Shown here piece by piece: positions 8,597 through 17,190 of a stretch of 64,000 nucleotides of DNA. The notes under the pieces were generated by a model that did not search any database, had not been told where the DNA came from, and saw only the letters and a program-made list of their open reading frames with translations. How positions within the stretch are numbered: position 1 is the first letter of the stretch; each line of letters opens with the position of its first letter. The DNA comes from Acinetobacter johnsonii CIP 64.6 (GTDB taxonomy: Bacteria > Pseudomonadota > Gammaproteobacteria > Pseudomonadales > Moraxellaceae). A program made the position numbers and the translations under genes. The stretch covers positions 180,844-244,843 of the forward strand of contig NZ_KB849234.1 of assembly GCF_000368045.1 (NCBI RefSeq), in the 5' to 3' direction.

Positions 8597-9687
8597 ATGA
8601 CACATCTCAATGAGTTATATCTTATCTTAAACAAATCTCTAAAATGGAACAAGTCACATTTAAAGTGCTTTGCGCTCATCATGCTTGTGATTATTTTAAA
8701 GCAAACATGTAATCTTTCTTCTGCATCTAAAGCCTTGCCCATCAAGTGCTTACCACAATCATTTTATCGACGTATGCAGCGCTTCTTTGCAGGTCAGTAT
8801 TTTGATTATCGTCAAATTTCTCAGTTGATTTTCAATATGTTTTCATTCGACCAAGTGAAACTGACTTTAGATAGAACCAATTGGAAATGGGGAAAACGAA
8901 ATATTAATATCCTGATGCTCGCAATCGTTTATCGTGGAATAGCGATACCTATCCTTTGGACATTGCTTAATAAACGTGGAAATTCAGATACGAAAGAGCG
9001 TATTGCTTTGATTCAACGCTTTATAGCCATTTTTGGTAAAGACCGTGTTGTGAATGTGTTCGCAGACAGAGAGTTTATCGGTGAGCAGTGGTTTACATGG
9101 TTAATTGAACAAGACATCAACTTCTGCATTCGTGTTAAAAAAACTTCATTGTCACCAATCATTTAGGAAAGAATCATAAAATTAGTGATTTATTTCGCCA
9201 TCTTAAAGTTGGTCAAATTGAATGTCGTAAACGACGGATTTTGGTTGGTCGGGTGAAACTATATATAAGTGCACTACAGTTAGAAAATGGAGAGCTTTTA
9301 CTCGTCGTTTCTCCTCAGTTTAATGCCAATGCTATTCAGGATTATGCATTACGCTGGGAAATTGAAACCTTATTCAGTTGTCTCAAAGGACGCGGGTTTA
9401 ATCTTGAAAATACGCGCTTGACAGACCCTAGACGAGTGAAAAAATTGATTGCGGTGTTAGCTATAAGCTTCTGTTGGTGTTACTTAACGGGTGAATGGCA
9501 ACATAATCAAAAAAAAGCGATAAAAATAAAGAAGCATGGACGACTCTCAATGAGTTTATTTCGCTATGGTTTAGACTATGTTCAAATGGCGATTCAGCGT
9601 TTAATTGGTTTTGGGAAAAAAGAAGAGTTTAAGGAAATTTTGGCAATTTTAAGAAAGCAGAATCCTGATAGGATAAGGGTTCTGTGA
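8597..9687 (+). CDS. ISAba1 transposase (two frames joined by -1 frameshift)
   Basis: An IS4-family DDE transposase spread over two frames. The first (8597-9166, 189 residues) starts MTHLNELYLILNKS and includes LTLDRTNWKW (first Asp) and VNVFADREFIG (second Asp). It runs off-frame at a seven-A run (about 9137-9143). The second continues in the -1 frame as NFIVTNHLGKNHKISD and carries YALRWEIETLFSCLK, which exactly fits the IS4 Y-(2)-R-(3)-E-(6)-K signature with the catalytic Glu. A -1 shift on the A run, by tRNA-Lys slippage or transcript slippage, rejoins them into one ~360-residue enzyme. This two-frame state is known for ISAba1, so it is probably normal rather than damage. Confidence 0.93.
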
Positions 9688-9689
9688 AA

Positions 9690-9705
9690 TTTGTCGTGTA
9701 CAGAG
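9690..9705 (-). repeat. ISAba1 right inverted repeat
   Basis: The complement of the left 16-base terminal repeat. It is followed immediately by the right copy of the nine-base target duplication. Confidence 0.95.
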
Positions 9706-9714
9706 CACGATTTA
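9706..9714. repeat. Target-site duplication, right copy
   Basis: CACGATTTA, identical to 8517-8525. The pair shows a simple transposition event. Confidence 0.95.
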
Positions 9715-9973
9715 TAAATTTCCCGCCCGCATTTTTCTCTTTTCATTGTCCTTGGCACAGTTCTTTGTGATTGAAACTGAATACATCTCGATAAAGACAA
9801 AATAGCCTCAATAATTTTTTAATTTTAGCCATCTCTGAATTTTACTGTACGCGTCACCAAAATGGCCACCATAGTCCATTTGGTTTTAATGCATAAATTA
9901 AACAAAGTGCGAATCAATTAGCCGATAAAATCATCACTAAACATTCAACGCTCTTTAAAAAAATAGGTGATGT

Positions 9974-10423
9974 ATGCAACGAATCAACTTGGGAAAAGCC
10001 GCACCTGAACTGTATAAAACAGTATTAGAACTCGAAAATTTATCCATGCAAAAAGTCCAACAAGCAGGTCTTGAGATTGGGTTTTCACACTTGCTGAAAC
10101 TAAGAGCCTCACAGATTAACCAATGCGCGTTCTGTGTGCGTATGCATACACAAGATGCCATGAAAGCAGGTGAATCAATGGAACGGATTGCCCTCATCAG
10201 TGTATGGCAAGAAAGTGGATATTTTTCCGAAAAAGAACGCGCCGCGCTGATTTTAATTGAAGAAATTACACTCATTGCCCAGCAACATTTCCCCGACTCG
10301 GCGTATCAAAAGGCAACAAAAATATTATCCGATGCAGAAGTTTCCGCTATTGAATGGATCGCAATTGTGATTAATACGTGGAATCGTATTGCGATTTCAA
10401 GTCAATATGCCGTCAATCCGTAA
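9974..10423 (+). CDS. Carboxymuconolactone decarboxylase / AhpD-like protein
   Basis: A 149-residue all-helical protein of the AhpD-like (CMD) fold. The redox motif is intact as QCAFCVRMHTQDA, a Cys-x-x-Cys with the following His, which in AhpD-type proteins supports disulfide-based peroxidase activity. The N-terminus, with PELYKTVLELE, and the later WQESGYFSEKERAAL segment are typical of the YnjA/alkylhydroperoxidase subgroup. It is a likely cytoplasmic peroxide or thiol-stress enzyme; the substrate is unknown. It is monocistronic and ends at a terminator shared with the convergent HdeD gene. ISAba1 lies 260 bases upstream and may have separated it from native upstream sequence. Confidence 0.88.
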   Translation: MQRINLGKAAPELYKTVLELENLSMQKVQQAGLEIGFSHLLKLRASQINQCAFCVRMHTQDAMKAGESMERIALISVWQESGYFSEKERAALILIEEITLIAQQHFPDSAYQKATKILSDAEVSAIEWIAIVINTWNRIAISSQYAVNP

Positions 10424-10460
10424 ACCTGCCATTCAGTTTTGCACATGATATAAAGCACAC

Positions 10461-10496
10461 AAAAAAAGGGAGCCTGCATGAGGCTCCCCTTTTTTT
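10461..10496. terminator. Bidirectional terminator
   Basis: An A tract, then stem GGGAGCCT/AGGCTCCC with a five-base loop, then a T tract, between two convergent genes. Confidence 0.9.
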
Positions 10497-10505
10497 AATC
10501 ATGCT

Positions 10506-11075
10506 TTATTCAGATTGGCTTGCTGGTGGAATCTGCTTAATGGCTGCCGCCAGAGTCAGATAATTAATCCCTTGGAATAAAATATCAAAAGCAAGGAATA
10601 AGCCCAGCACCCAAAATGGAGCATCTGGTGTGGTTAAAATCATAATACCTGCCAGTAGGGTTAAAACACCAGAGAAAAGTGTCCAGCCCCAACCTTGGAA
10701 TGCTCGAAATAAGATTGCATTAAAGATACGAATGACCCCTGCAATAATCAGGAAAACCGCTAAAACACTGGTCAAGACAATGGCTGTTTTCACAGGTGTG
10801 CTAAATGCATAATAGCCCGCGACCAAATACAACACACCAAACAGTGCCCATAGCCAGCGGAAGCCACCCTCAAAAATCTTAAAAGCGGCGATGAAGTGTA
10901 GAACACCACCTATCATCATGAGCACGCCAAAGATAAACACCACAGATAAGGTGGCAAAAGGCAAAGCGGCCAAAAGGACGAAACCAAACAACACCAATAA
11001 AATCCCTAAACCCAAATACCATTTACGATTTTCATGGAGTTGATGGCGAACTAAATCATTACCGACTGTTTTCAT
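10506..11075 (-). CDS. HdeD-family membrane protein (DUF308)
   Basis: A 189-residue inner-membrane protein with six predicted hydrophobic segments arranged as repeated pairs, the DUF308/HdeD layout. The charged N-terminus (residues 1-19) precedes the first segment, GLGILLVLFGFVLL. Later segments include LFGVLYLVAGYYAFS and FSGVLTLLAGIMIL. HdeD in E. coli contributes to acid resistance at high cell density; the role here is inferred only from family. The gene is alone in its unit and shares a terminator with the AhpD-like gene. Confidence 0.88.
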   Translation of the reverse strand: MKTVGNDLVRHQLHENRKWYLGLGILLVLFGFVLLAALPFATLSVVFIFGVLMMIGGVLHFIAAFKIFEGGFRWLWALFGVLYLVAGYYAFSTPVKTAIVLTSVLAVFLIIAGVIRIFNAILFRAFQGWGWTLFSGVLTLLAGIMILTTPDAPFWVLGLFLAFDILFQGINYLTLAAAIKQIPPASQSE

Positions 11076-11194
11076 CTTCTTCTCAAGTTTGATTTTCGTT
11101 CACTTAGTTTTAACATGTTTTGCAGCGAACTTGTAGGTTTGAGCTTATCCACACAATCAATCCATGCTGTGGATAAACTCAACATTATCCACAG

Positions 11195-11953
11195 TTACTT
11201 TTTCCACCCAATTTCAATCGCAGTGATCTCATTCACCAATGTTTCATCAATCGACTCAGGCATTTTACTCTGTGTTTGTGAGGTTGGAATGTGCCCGGCC
11301 ATTAATTCAGCCTTGGCTTGAGGGAACAGCGGTTGTTGATTTGGATAAGCATAACCCGCAGGATACATCGGCTGTCCTGTGGCTAAGTCGTATTTATCAC
11401 TGGCACCAAAGGCATGTAAAAGCTCATGTGCAAGCACGACTTTGTTTTGCTCGGTTTGCTTGGTCGAAGCAAATAAATTCACTGAACCGATGCGACCTTT
11501 TTGCAAAGCTGTCGAGTGTTTAAGCTCTTTGGTCAGTGCTGGGTCATAATAGTTCAAATACAAAGTAACAGTTGGTGCACCATCTGAACCTTGATGGTTT
11601 TTCCATGCATAATAACGGAACTTTAAGCTCCACAAGACCGTATCCAATAAACTTGCCTGCTCAGGCACTTTCGGCGGTAGCTGTTTGAGTTCGCGCCCAA
11701 GTTGGAAATAAATCGCAATCGGTTGGCCGCGATATGTCGCCGACATCTGCTCTAAATAACCCTGTACCCCTTTTAAGTTTGCAGGCGTCAATTGCTGTAT
11801 ATATTGCTGAGTTGTACCTTGTCCATCAGCATTAACTGGATGGAGTAATACAATAATAGGCTTGCTCCAATCTTGGTTCTGATCCCGATAAGCATTCAAA
11901 GCGACCACCAATAAAATCAGCAGTAAGATTAAAATACGAAGTTTTTTCCACAT
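11195..11953 (-). CDS. Membrane-anchored HExxH putative metalloprotease
   Basis: A 252-residue protein starting MWKKLRIL followed by one hydrophobic segment (residues 6-20). There is no signal cleavage site or lipobox, so it is probably anchored with its bulk in the periplasm. Residues 176-189, HELLHAFGASDKYD, give HExxHxxGxxD, the metzincin-type zinc-binding pattern with Asp as third ligand. It is followed by a region rich in Pro and Tyr (QPMYPAGYAYPNQQP). I do not recognise a named family for the whole chain. Zinc peptidase activity is a motif-level inference. The substrate is unknown, and neighbours (HdeD, Nudix) give no hint. Confidence 0.7.
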   Translation of the reverse strand: MWKKLRILILLLILLVVALNAYRDQNQDWSKPIIVLLHPVNADGQGTTQQYIQQLTPANLKGVQGYLEQMSATYRGQPIAIYFQLGRELKQLPPKVPEQASLLDTVLWSLKFRYYAWKNHQGSDGAPTVTLYLNYYDPALTKELKHSTALQKGRIGSVNLFASTKQTEQNKVVLAHELLHAFGASDKYDLATGQPMYPAGYAYPNQQPLFPQAKAELMAGHIPTSQTQSKMPESIDETLVNEITAIEIGWKK

Positions 11954-12000
11954 CTTTGATCCCCAATTTTTAATAATTTTTTATCACAATGATCAGCACA

Positions 12001-12447
12001 TTACGTAATTTCTAAATGTATTATAGGTTGTTGTAATACAAAGTTTTCCCAAATAAAGTCGTATAATTTTCTTTGATTTGAAAATATAGCCAAAGTTTTA
12101 GCTTCAGATAAGCTGCACCACCGATATTCAGTATGCTCATGATTCAATAGAACAGATTGGTTTTCAGCACAGAAGCCAACAAATGCGGGAATCATTTCAA
12201 TCACATTCAAGCTTGGCTCATAAAACTGCTCGATGTAATCTGCACTAAATAAACGTTGAGGCTGAATGGCTGTTTCTTCTTTGATTTCGCGAAGTATCGC
12301 TTGGCTGGCGGTCTCATTTTCTTCAACCTTTCCTGCGACATGGCACCAATAATCACCTTTAACACGCTTCATCAATAACAGTTTAATTTCACTCTCAATT
12401 TTTGACAGTAAAACTGCGGATACAACAACAGAGCGAATAGGAATCAT
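12001..12447 (-). CDS. Nudix hydrolase
   Basis: A 148-residue Nudix-fold pyrophosphohydrolase. The Nudix box is visible as GKVEENETASQAILREIKEE followed by TAI. The Gly, metal-binding REIKEE core and spacing are kept, but the usual Gly after EE-x is Ala. The sequence MKRVKGDYWCHVAGKVEENE resembles the dihydroneopterin-triphosphate pyrophosphatase (NudB) and dATP-hydrolase groups; this narrower call is tentative. It is likely a cytoplasmic nucleotide-cleaning or folate-pathway enzyme. It is leftward, in the same direction as topA upstream, but separated from it by a terminator. Confidence 0.88.
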   Translation of the reverse strand: MIPIRSVVVSAVLLSKIESEIKLLLMKRVKGDYWCHVAGKVEENETASQAILREIKEETAIQPQRLFSADYIEQFYEPSLNVIEMIPAFVGFCAENQSVLLNHEHTEYRWCSLSEAKTLAIFSNQRKLYDFIWENFVLQQPIIHLEIT

Positions 12448-12489
12448 ACATTAACCAGAATCTTTTTTTATTTATAGATGTGCATCATA

Positions 12490-12517
12490 TAAAAAATGCC
12501 CACCAAAGTGAGCATTT
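12490..12517 (-). terminator. Terminator of topA
   Basis: On the minus strand, stem TGCTCAC/GTGGGCA (one G-T pair) is followed by a run of T, about 30 bases past the topA stop. Confidence 0.75.
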
Positions 12518-12543
12518 CTTGATTATTTCTAAGCAATTAAAAC

Positions 12544-15186
12544 TTAAGCTTCAACCCATTTTCCCTCATTGAACACCAATGACCATTTGGTTTGCTTACC
12601 TTCAGGCGTTTCAGAACCAATATATTGCGCTTGATTCTTACGGCTAAATTTCACCAAAGTTGGATTCCCTTCAGGGTCAACATCAGGTGCTTGCAAAATA
12701 AACTGATACTTCGGATCGAGCTGATCGGCAACACTACGAAGTTCCGAAACTTTTGGTGCACGTGTTTCACGTACTTTCGGGAACTTACTTGCCGCCAAAA
12801 ATAAACCAGCGGCCCCATCGCGTAATACAAAAAAGTCATCATGCTTGGTCGAGCGTAAATGTTCCATCTTAATCGGGTCTACACGCGGAGGTGCAGGTTG
12901 ACCACTTTTTAAGACTTTACGTGTGTTATCGCAGCTTGAGCAAGCAAAATAAGGTCCAAAACGACCCGTCTTCAGCTGCATTTCCCCATCACACTTATCA
13001 CATGGAATGGTTGGACCATCATAACCTTTGATTTTGAACTCACCTTCTTCAAGTTCAAAACCAGCACAGTCTGGGTTATTACCACAGACATGTAGCTTAC
13101 GACCACCATCGATCACATAACTGTCCATCGCAGTTTCACAGATTGGACAGCGTTTTTTCGACATCAAATCTGCCGTTTCTGCTGCGTCATCATCAGAAAG
13201 TGCAGCAAGTGATTCAACTGGCGTTAAGTTCAAAGTGCCTTTACAACGCTCTTTCGGCGGTAAGTTATAGCCAGAGCACCCTAAGAAGACACCTGTGGTT
13301 CCCGTACGAATCTGCATTGGACGGTCACATTCTTTACAGTGAACCGCTTCCACCTCTACTGGTTGATTGCGGCGCATACCGCCTTCACCTTGCGCATTGG
13401 TCAGGCGTTTTTTAAAGTCGCCATAGAAGCTGTCGAGCAACTCTTTCCAATTGCGTTCGCCATCAGCCACTTTATCGAGCTGACCTTCTAAGTCCGCGGT
13501 AAAGTCATAGTTCATGAGGTTATTGAAACTTTCATCTAAACGATCAGTAACAATCTCACCCATTTTTTCTGCATACAGACGGCGGTTCTCGAGTTTGACA
13601 TAACCACGGTCTTGAATGGTCGAAATAATCGCCGCATAGGTCGATGGTCGACCAATGCCCTTTTTCTCAAGCTCTTTCACTAAAGATGCTTCAGTAAAAC
13701 GTGCAGGTGGCTTGGTAAAGTGTTGCGATGGATCTAATTTTTCAAGCTTCAGAATTTCACCCACTTTCACGGCAGGCAATAACACATCATCATCTGACTT
13801 GTTTTGACCACGGACTTTAGTGAAACCGTCAAAGACTAAGGTACGACCTTTGGCTTTAAGCTCAACACCGTTGGCATCCACTAAAATAGTCGATGACAAG
13901 TATTCGGCTGGTGTCATTTGACACGCGACGAATTGACGCCAGATCAAATCATACAAACGTTGTGCATCACGTTCCACACCCACCAAGCTGTCGCCTTTTA
14001 ACGCCACATTCGATGGACGAATCGCTTCGTGGGCTTCTTGTGCACCCGCTTTGTTACCATAGCGGTTCGGCTTAGCAGGCAGATATTTCGCACCAAACTC
14101 GGTCTCAATATGATGACGTACCATATTCACCGCATCGTCACTCAAAAAGGTCGAGTCGGTACGCATATAGGTAATAAAACCCGCTTCATACAAACGCTGC
14201 GCCAACATCATGGTTTTCTTCACAGAGAAACCCAAACGTGTGCTAGCCGCTTGTTGTAAAGTCGAAGTGATATACGGCGCGCTCGGATTCACCTTGGTTG
14301 GTTTATCTTCACGTGCTGAAACTTTGTAATCTGCGTCTTTAATGAGCTTCAGTAAAGCATCAGTATCAGCTTTATTACGTAGCTTTAAGGCTTTACCCGC
14401 TTGTTTGACGGCTTCTAAACGAATCTCATCGGTCTGTGACTTAGTGTCTGCAAAAACTTGCCAGTATTCTTCGGGAATAAAGGCACGAATTTCACGCTCA
14501 CGCTCAACCACCAGTTTAACTGCGACAGACTGAACACGACCTGCCGATAAACCACGGGCAATTTTTTCCCAAAGTAATGGCGAAATCATAAAGCCGACGA
14601 CGCGGTCTAAAAAGCGGCGTGCTTGTTGCGCATTAACTTTATCGATATCAAGGCGTGCTGGATGCTTGAATGCATCTTGGATGGCATTTTTGGTAATTTC
14701 GTTGAACACCACACGTTGATAACGTGAGTCATCCCCACCAATCACTTCTTTTAAATGCCAAGCAATCGCTTCCCCTTCACGGTCCAAGTCCGTTGCGAGA
14801 TAGACCTCGTCAACTTGCGAAGCAAGCTTTTTCAGTTCAGCAACCACATGCTCTTTGCCTGGAAGCACTTCATAATGTGCTTTCCAGTCATGCTCAGGAT
14901 CAACCCCCATACGATTGACCAGTGCATTTTGTGCTTTTTCAGCTTTCTGAGCATCGGTCAGTTTGGTTCGTGTTGCTGGCTTCTTTTCTGCGGTCTTACT
15001 AGAACCACCTGTAGGTAAATCACGCACGTGACCCACAGACGACTTCACAATGTAATTCGAGCCTAAATATTTATTGATTGTTTTCGCTTTTGCAGGCGAC
15101 TCCACAATCACTAAAGCACGCTTTTTCCCAGCCTCAGGAGAATCTGCTGTAGTACTTTTGGATGTGGACCGAGGAGCTTTCGCCAT
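12544..15186 (-). CDS. topA: DNA topoisomerase I
   Basis: An 880-residue type IA topoisomerase that relaxes negative supercoils by single-strand passage. After a Ser/Thr-rich leader of about 22 residues, the Toprim domain begins (ALVIVESPAKAKTINKYLG) and contains the acidic DLDREGEAIAWH metal site. The catalytic Tyr is in GFITYMRTDS (about residue 337). Late in the chain are C4 zinc-ribbon motifs (CKECDRPMQ, CPICETAM, CDKCDGEMQ with GCSGYN and ACSSCDN partners), followed by a long C-terminal tail of non-zinc repeats. Size and domain order match the Pseudomonas-type enzyme. The start at 15186 precedes the family start MAKAPR. A stable monocistronic unit ended by a hairpin. Confidence 0.98.
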   Translation of the reverse strand: MAKAPRSTSKSTTADSPEAGKKRALVIVESPAKAKTINKYLGSNYIVKSSVGHVRDLPTGGSSKTAEKKPATRTKLTDAQKAEKAQNALVNRMGVDPEHDWKAHYEVLPGKEHVVAELKKLASQVDEVYLATDLDREGEAIAWHLKEVIGGDDSRYQRVVFNEITKNAIQDAFKHPARLDIDKVNAQQARRFLDRVVGFMISPLLWEKIARGLSAGRVQSVAVKLVVEREREIRAFIPEEYWQVFADTKSQTDEIRLEAVKQAGKALKLRNKADTDALLKLIKDADYKVSAREDKPTKVNPSAPYITSTLQQAASTRLGFSVKKTMMLAQRLYEAGFITYMRTDSTFLSDDAVNMVRHHIETEFGAKYLPAKPNRYGNKAGAQEAHEAIRPSNVALKGDSLVGVERDAQRLYDLIWRQFVACQMTPAEYLSSTILVDANGVELKAKGRTLVFDGFTKVRGQNKSDDDVLLPAVKVGEILKLEKLDPSQHFTKPPARFTEASLVKELEKKGIGRPSTYAAIISTIQDRGYVKLENRRLYAEKMGEIVTDRLDESFNNLMNYDFTADLEGQLDKVADGERNWKELLDSFYGDFKKRLTNAQGEGGMRRNQPVEVEAVHCKECDRPMQIRTGTTGVFLGCSGYNLPPKERCKGTLNLTPVESLAALSDDDAAETADLMSKKRCPICETAMDSYVIDGGRKLHVCGNNPDCAGFELEEGEFKIKGYDGPTIPCDKCDGEMQLKTGRFGPYFACSSCDNTRKVLKSGQPAPPRVDPIKMEHLRSTKHDDFFVLRDGAAGLFLAASKFPKVRETRAPKVSELRSVADQLDPKYQFILQAPDVDPEGNPTLVKFSRKNQAQYIGSETPEGKQTKWSLVFNEGKWVEA

Positions 15187-15222
15187 ATTAACCGTTAATC
15201 CTGTTTCAATGGGTCTGTAAAA

Positions 15223-15672
15223 TTAAAGTTCAGCCAAAGACTGTAAATATGCTTTCATGGCATCTAACTGGGTTGCTCTTAAGTCAGAATGCTCATCCCA
15301 ATAGAGTCCCACGCAGTTTGCTTGCATATCAATAGCATAAATACCCTTTAATTCAATGGGTAAATGTTTAAACTTGTCATCACCTGTAATGAGCTCAAGC
15401 TGCTGATCAACAACGCGAGCACGCATTAAAGGTAGGCGTGCTTCTGGAATCAGAACGCTGTAGTACGCCACCATGCTGGCACGGTTTTCCGAAGCCATTG
15501 GTATTTTCGTCCAGTCAGGTGCTGCGACTAAACGCGGGTGTAAACCCATCTTGCGCGCTTTATCACGCATTTCACCTAAAGCTTTTTCTCTTGGACTTAC
15601 ACGAAGTCCAAAAATCGAGCCGAGGATGAATAAGATGATAAATCCGACAACCCAAATTCCAGTATTTTCCAT
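15223..15672 (-). CDS. Conserved membrane-anchored protein, 149 aa
   Basis: One N-terminal transmembrane segment (residues about 5-22, GIWVVGFIILFILGSIFG) and a cytoplasmic or periplasmic domain with conserved-looking blocks (SPREKALGEMRDKARKMGLHP, PVAAPDWT-like, YYSVLIP, CVGLYWDEHSDL). I recognise the pattern of a gammaproteobacterial conserved protein upstream of topA, but no function is known to me. It is in the same direction as topA, 36 bases upstream of the topA start, so it may be co-transcribed with it. There are no catalytic motifs. Confidence 0.8.
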   Translation of the reverse strand: MENTGIWVVGFIILFILGSIFGLRVSPREKALGEMRDKARKMGLHPRLVAAPDWTKIPMASENRASMVAYYSVLIPEARLPLMRARVVDQQLELITGDDKFKHLPIELKGIYAIDMQANCVGLYWDEHSDLRATQLDAMKAYLQSLAEL

Positions 15673-15742
15673 AGCACAACCTTTTTATTCCTTTATTAGA
15701 GTTGCATAAGCACAATATAAAACGCAAGTTTGAACGATAAAA

Positions 15743-16732
15743 TTAATTTAAGAACATTTCATGACTATATAGAACTTCATGTCCATTCCAGTAAATATAG
15801 CCTTTATCGAGTAACTCTTTCAGTAACATACGCACATCTGACTTCGGAAACATTTGCTCAAGCAAATCACGGAGCGCATAGATATCTTTGGGTTTATTGG
15901 TTTTTAACTCGCGCAGTTTTCGTGCGACCTCAAGCTGTACAGGGTCAATCTGTGCAAAGTTTTTAAACAACTCTTGTTGCGCGGACTGCGTATCTACAGT
16001 TGGTTCAAGCTTATCCGCGACACTGTCTTTTTGCAGTTGCTGTAGCGCTTGCTGCATGCTTTGCGGCTGTGAAATTGGGTCTTGTTCATCTAAATTCAGT
16101 GCCAACCACTGCTTCAACACTTTTTTACGAAAGCGAATCTGCTCATCATAGCGTTTGATGATTTTGAGATTAATCAACATCCCCAACACCCGCTGCGTCT
16201 TTTCAGGCACGAGTTGCAAAATATTACTTATTGAATTTTTTAGACCGTCCAATGTGTTCGGCTTACCTGACATTTTCCCCAAAGCATCACAATATTTTTT
16301 GACCATTTTTAAATAAGGCTGATTTTTGATGCTGTCTAAACTGGGAAGATGACGTTGACTTGGTACAGCTTCAGACTGAATGAGGATCAAATTGCTCTGA
16401 ATATCCGAAGATTGCATTAAGTCCAAAAGTATTTCTGCTGTATTGACCGCAGAGATAATTTCAACCTGCGTCTCTGGCTCAAGCAAAGCCATTAACTGCC
16501 CCACCACCACGGCATATTCGAACTCTTTTTGCTCGGCTTTGGGCGTGTCTAAAATCACCACTTGACCACTACTGATCCAAGCAGCCAGTTCCGTCAAATC
16601 TTGCAATGCATACTCAAATTGACCTTGGCAATGAAACAAATACAAAGTCGGATAATGCTCCACAATCTCGCGCAACAATTTAGCCGTTGGAACATTATTT
16701 TCAAGGTCAAGAAGAACAACTTTTTGAGTCAT
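15743..16732 (-). CDS. PIN-like/NYN-type protein with C-terminal winged-helix-like part
   Basis: A 329-residue soluble protein. The N-terminus VVLLDLENNVPTAKLLREIV followed by an alternating beta/alpha pattern and the segment KEFEYAVVVGQLMALLEP-VEIISA resembles the PIN/NYN-like RNase fold, in which the first Asp and following N are metal ligands; the other acidic ligands are weak or missing. Residues about 150-210 (an ISNILQLVPEKTQRVLGML segment) and the last 70 residues (LREL-DIYALRDLLEQMFP-DVRMLLKELLDKGYIYW) look like two helical or winged-helix units. RNA or DNA binding is an inference. The gene is monocistronic. Confidence 0.6.
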   Translation of the reverse strand: MTQKVVLLDLENNVPTAKLLREIVEHYPTLYLFHCQGQFEYALQDLTELAAWISSGQVVILDTPKAEQKEFEYAVVVGQLMALLEPETQVEIISAVNTAEILLDLMQSSDIQSNLILIQSEAVPSQRHLPSLDSIKNQPYLKMVKKYCDALGKMSGKPNTLDGLKNSISNILQLVPEKTQRVLGMLINLKIIKRYDEQIRFRKKVLKQWLALNLDEQDPISQPQSMQQALQQLQKDSVADKLEPTVDTQSAQQELFKNFAQIDPVQLEVARKLRELKTNKPKDIYALRDLLEQMFPKSDVRMLLKELLDKGYIYWNGHEVLYSHEMFLN

Positions 16733-16909
16733 AGGACAGTTTTTATGGGATGCACCAGAAAGCGGGTATTAGAGTAGGAACTGCATCAAAGGTCAAATGA
16801 TTTCGTCAGTCAAATTGGGCTTTGAGTTGGGTAAAACAAAAAAAGAGACACGACTCAGCAATATCCACAACCCACATCACAGCTTTTTAGCCCCAGACAG
16901 CAAATGAAC

Positions 16910-17155
16910 TTAATAATGTGGCGGGCGATCAGCCATCGGGTCAAATGTCGCAATTCCATCGGACAAATCTGAAGATTCAACACGTTGATACAAAATTTGC
17001 ATTTGTTTTTTTAAATCAGCAATTTCCAGCCCTTGAATCACCAATTGCTCATTGAGTTGTTCAACTAAATCATCTAAAAATGCAATTCGGACTTGCAAAT
17101 CTTCAATGGGTGCGGACAATGGCGCTTGATTATCAATATTTTGTTGTTTAGACAC
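16910..17155 (-). CDS. slyX: SlyX family protein
   Basis: An 81-residue coiled-coil protein of the SlyX family. The core EDLQVRIAFLDDLVEQLNEQL-type heptads run from residue ~18 to 60, and the conserved C-terminal DRPPHY is diagnostic. The function is unknown in any species. It is divergently placed against uup with only 35 bases between the starts, so the two genes share a promoter region. Confidence 0.93.
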   Translation of the reverse strand: MSKQQNIDNQAPLSAPIEDLQVRIAFLDDLVEQLNEQLVIQGLEIADLKKQMQILYQRVESSDLSDGIATFDPMADRPPHY

Positions 17156-17190
17156 TTCAAGTCCTCATTTGAGATTTTTCAGGAAACATT

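Larger units (their letters stand above)
8526..9705 (+). mobile_element. ISAba1: ISAba1 insertion sequence (IS4 family)
   Basis: The element spans exactly 1180 bases between perfect 16-base inverted ends CTCTGTACACGACAAA (8526-8541) and its complement (9690-9705), with identical nine-base duplications outside. The length, ends, transposase sequence and outward promoter match ISAba1 as I know it from Acinetobacter baumannii. The transposase reads rightward, away from glycerate kinase. Intact ends and intact duplications indicate a recent insertion without rearrangement. It lies in the former gap between glycerate kinase and the AhpD-like gene and interrupts no coding sequence. Confidence 0.97.

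Noticed and set aside
8597..9687. ISAba1 transposase as a pseudogene
   Set aside because: The -1 frameshift at the A run matches the known two-frame state of ISAba1, and all catalytic motifs are intact.
8526..9714. Composite transposon carrying glycerate kinase
   Set aside because: Only one ISAba1 copy is present and it has its own intact target duplication, so it is a simple insertion.
9955..10275. 106-residue minus-strand frame opposite the AhpD-like gene
   Set aside because: Shadow of a gene with an intact CxxC motif; no ribosome-binding site or homology.
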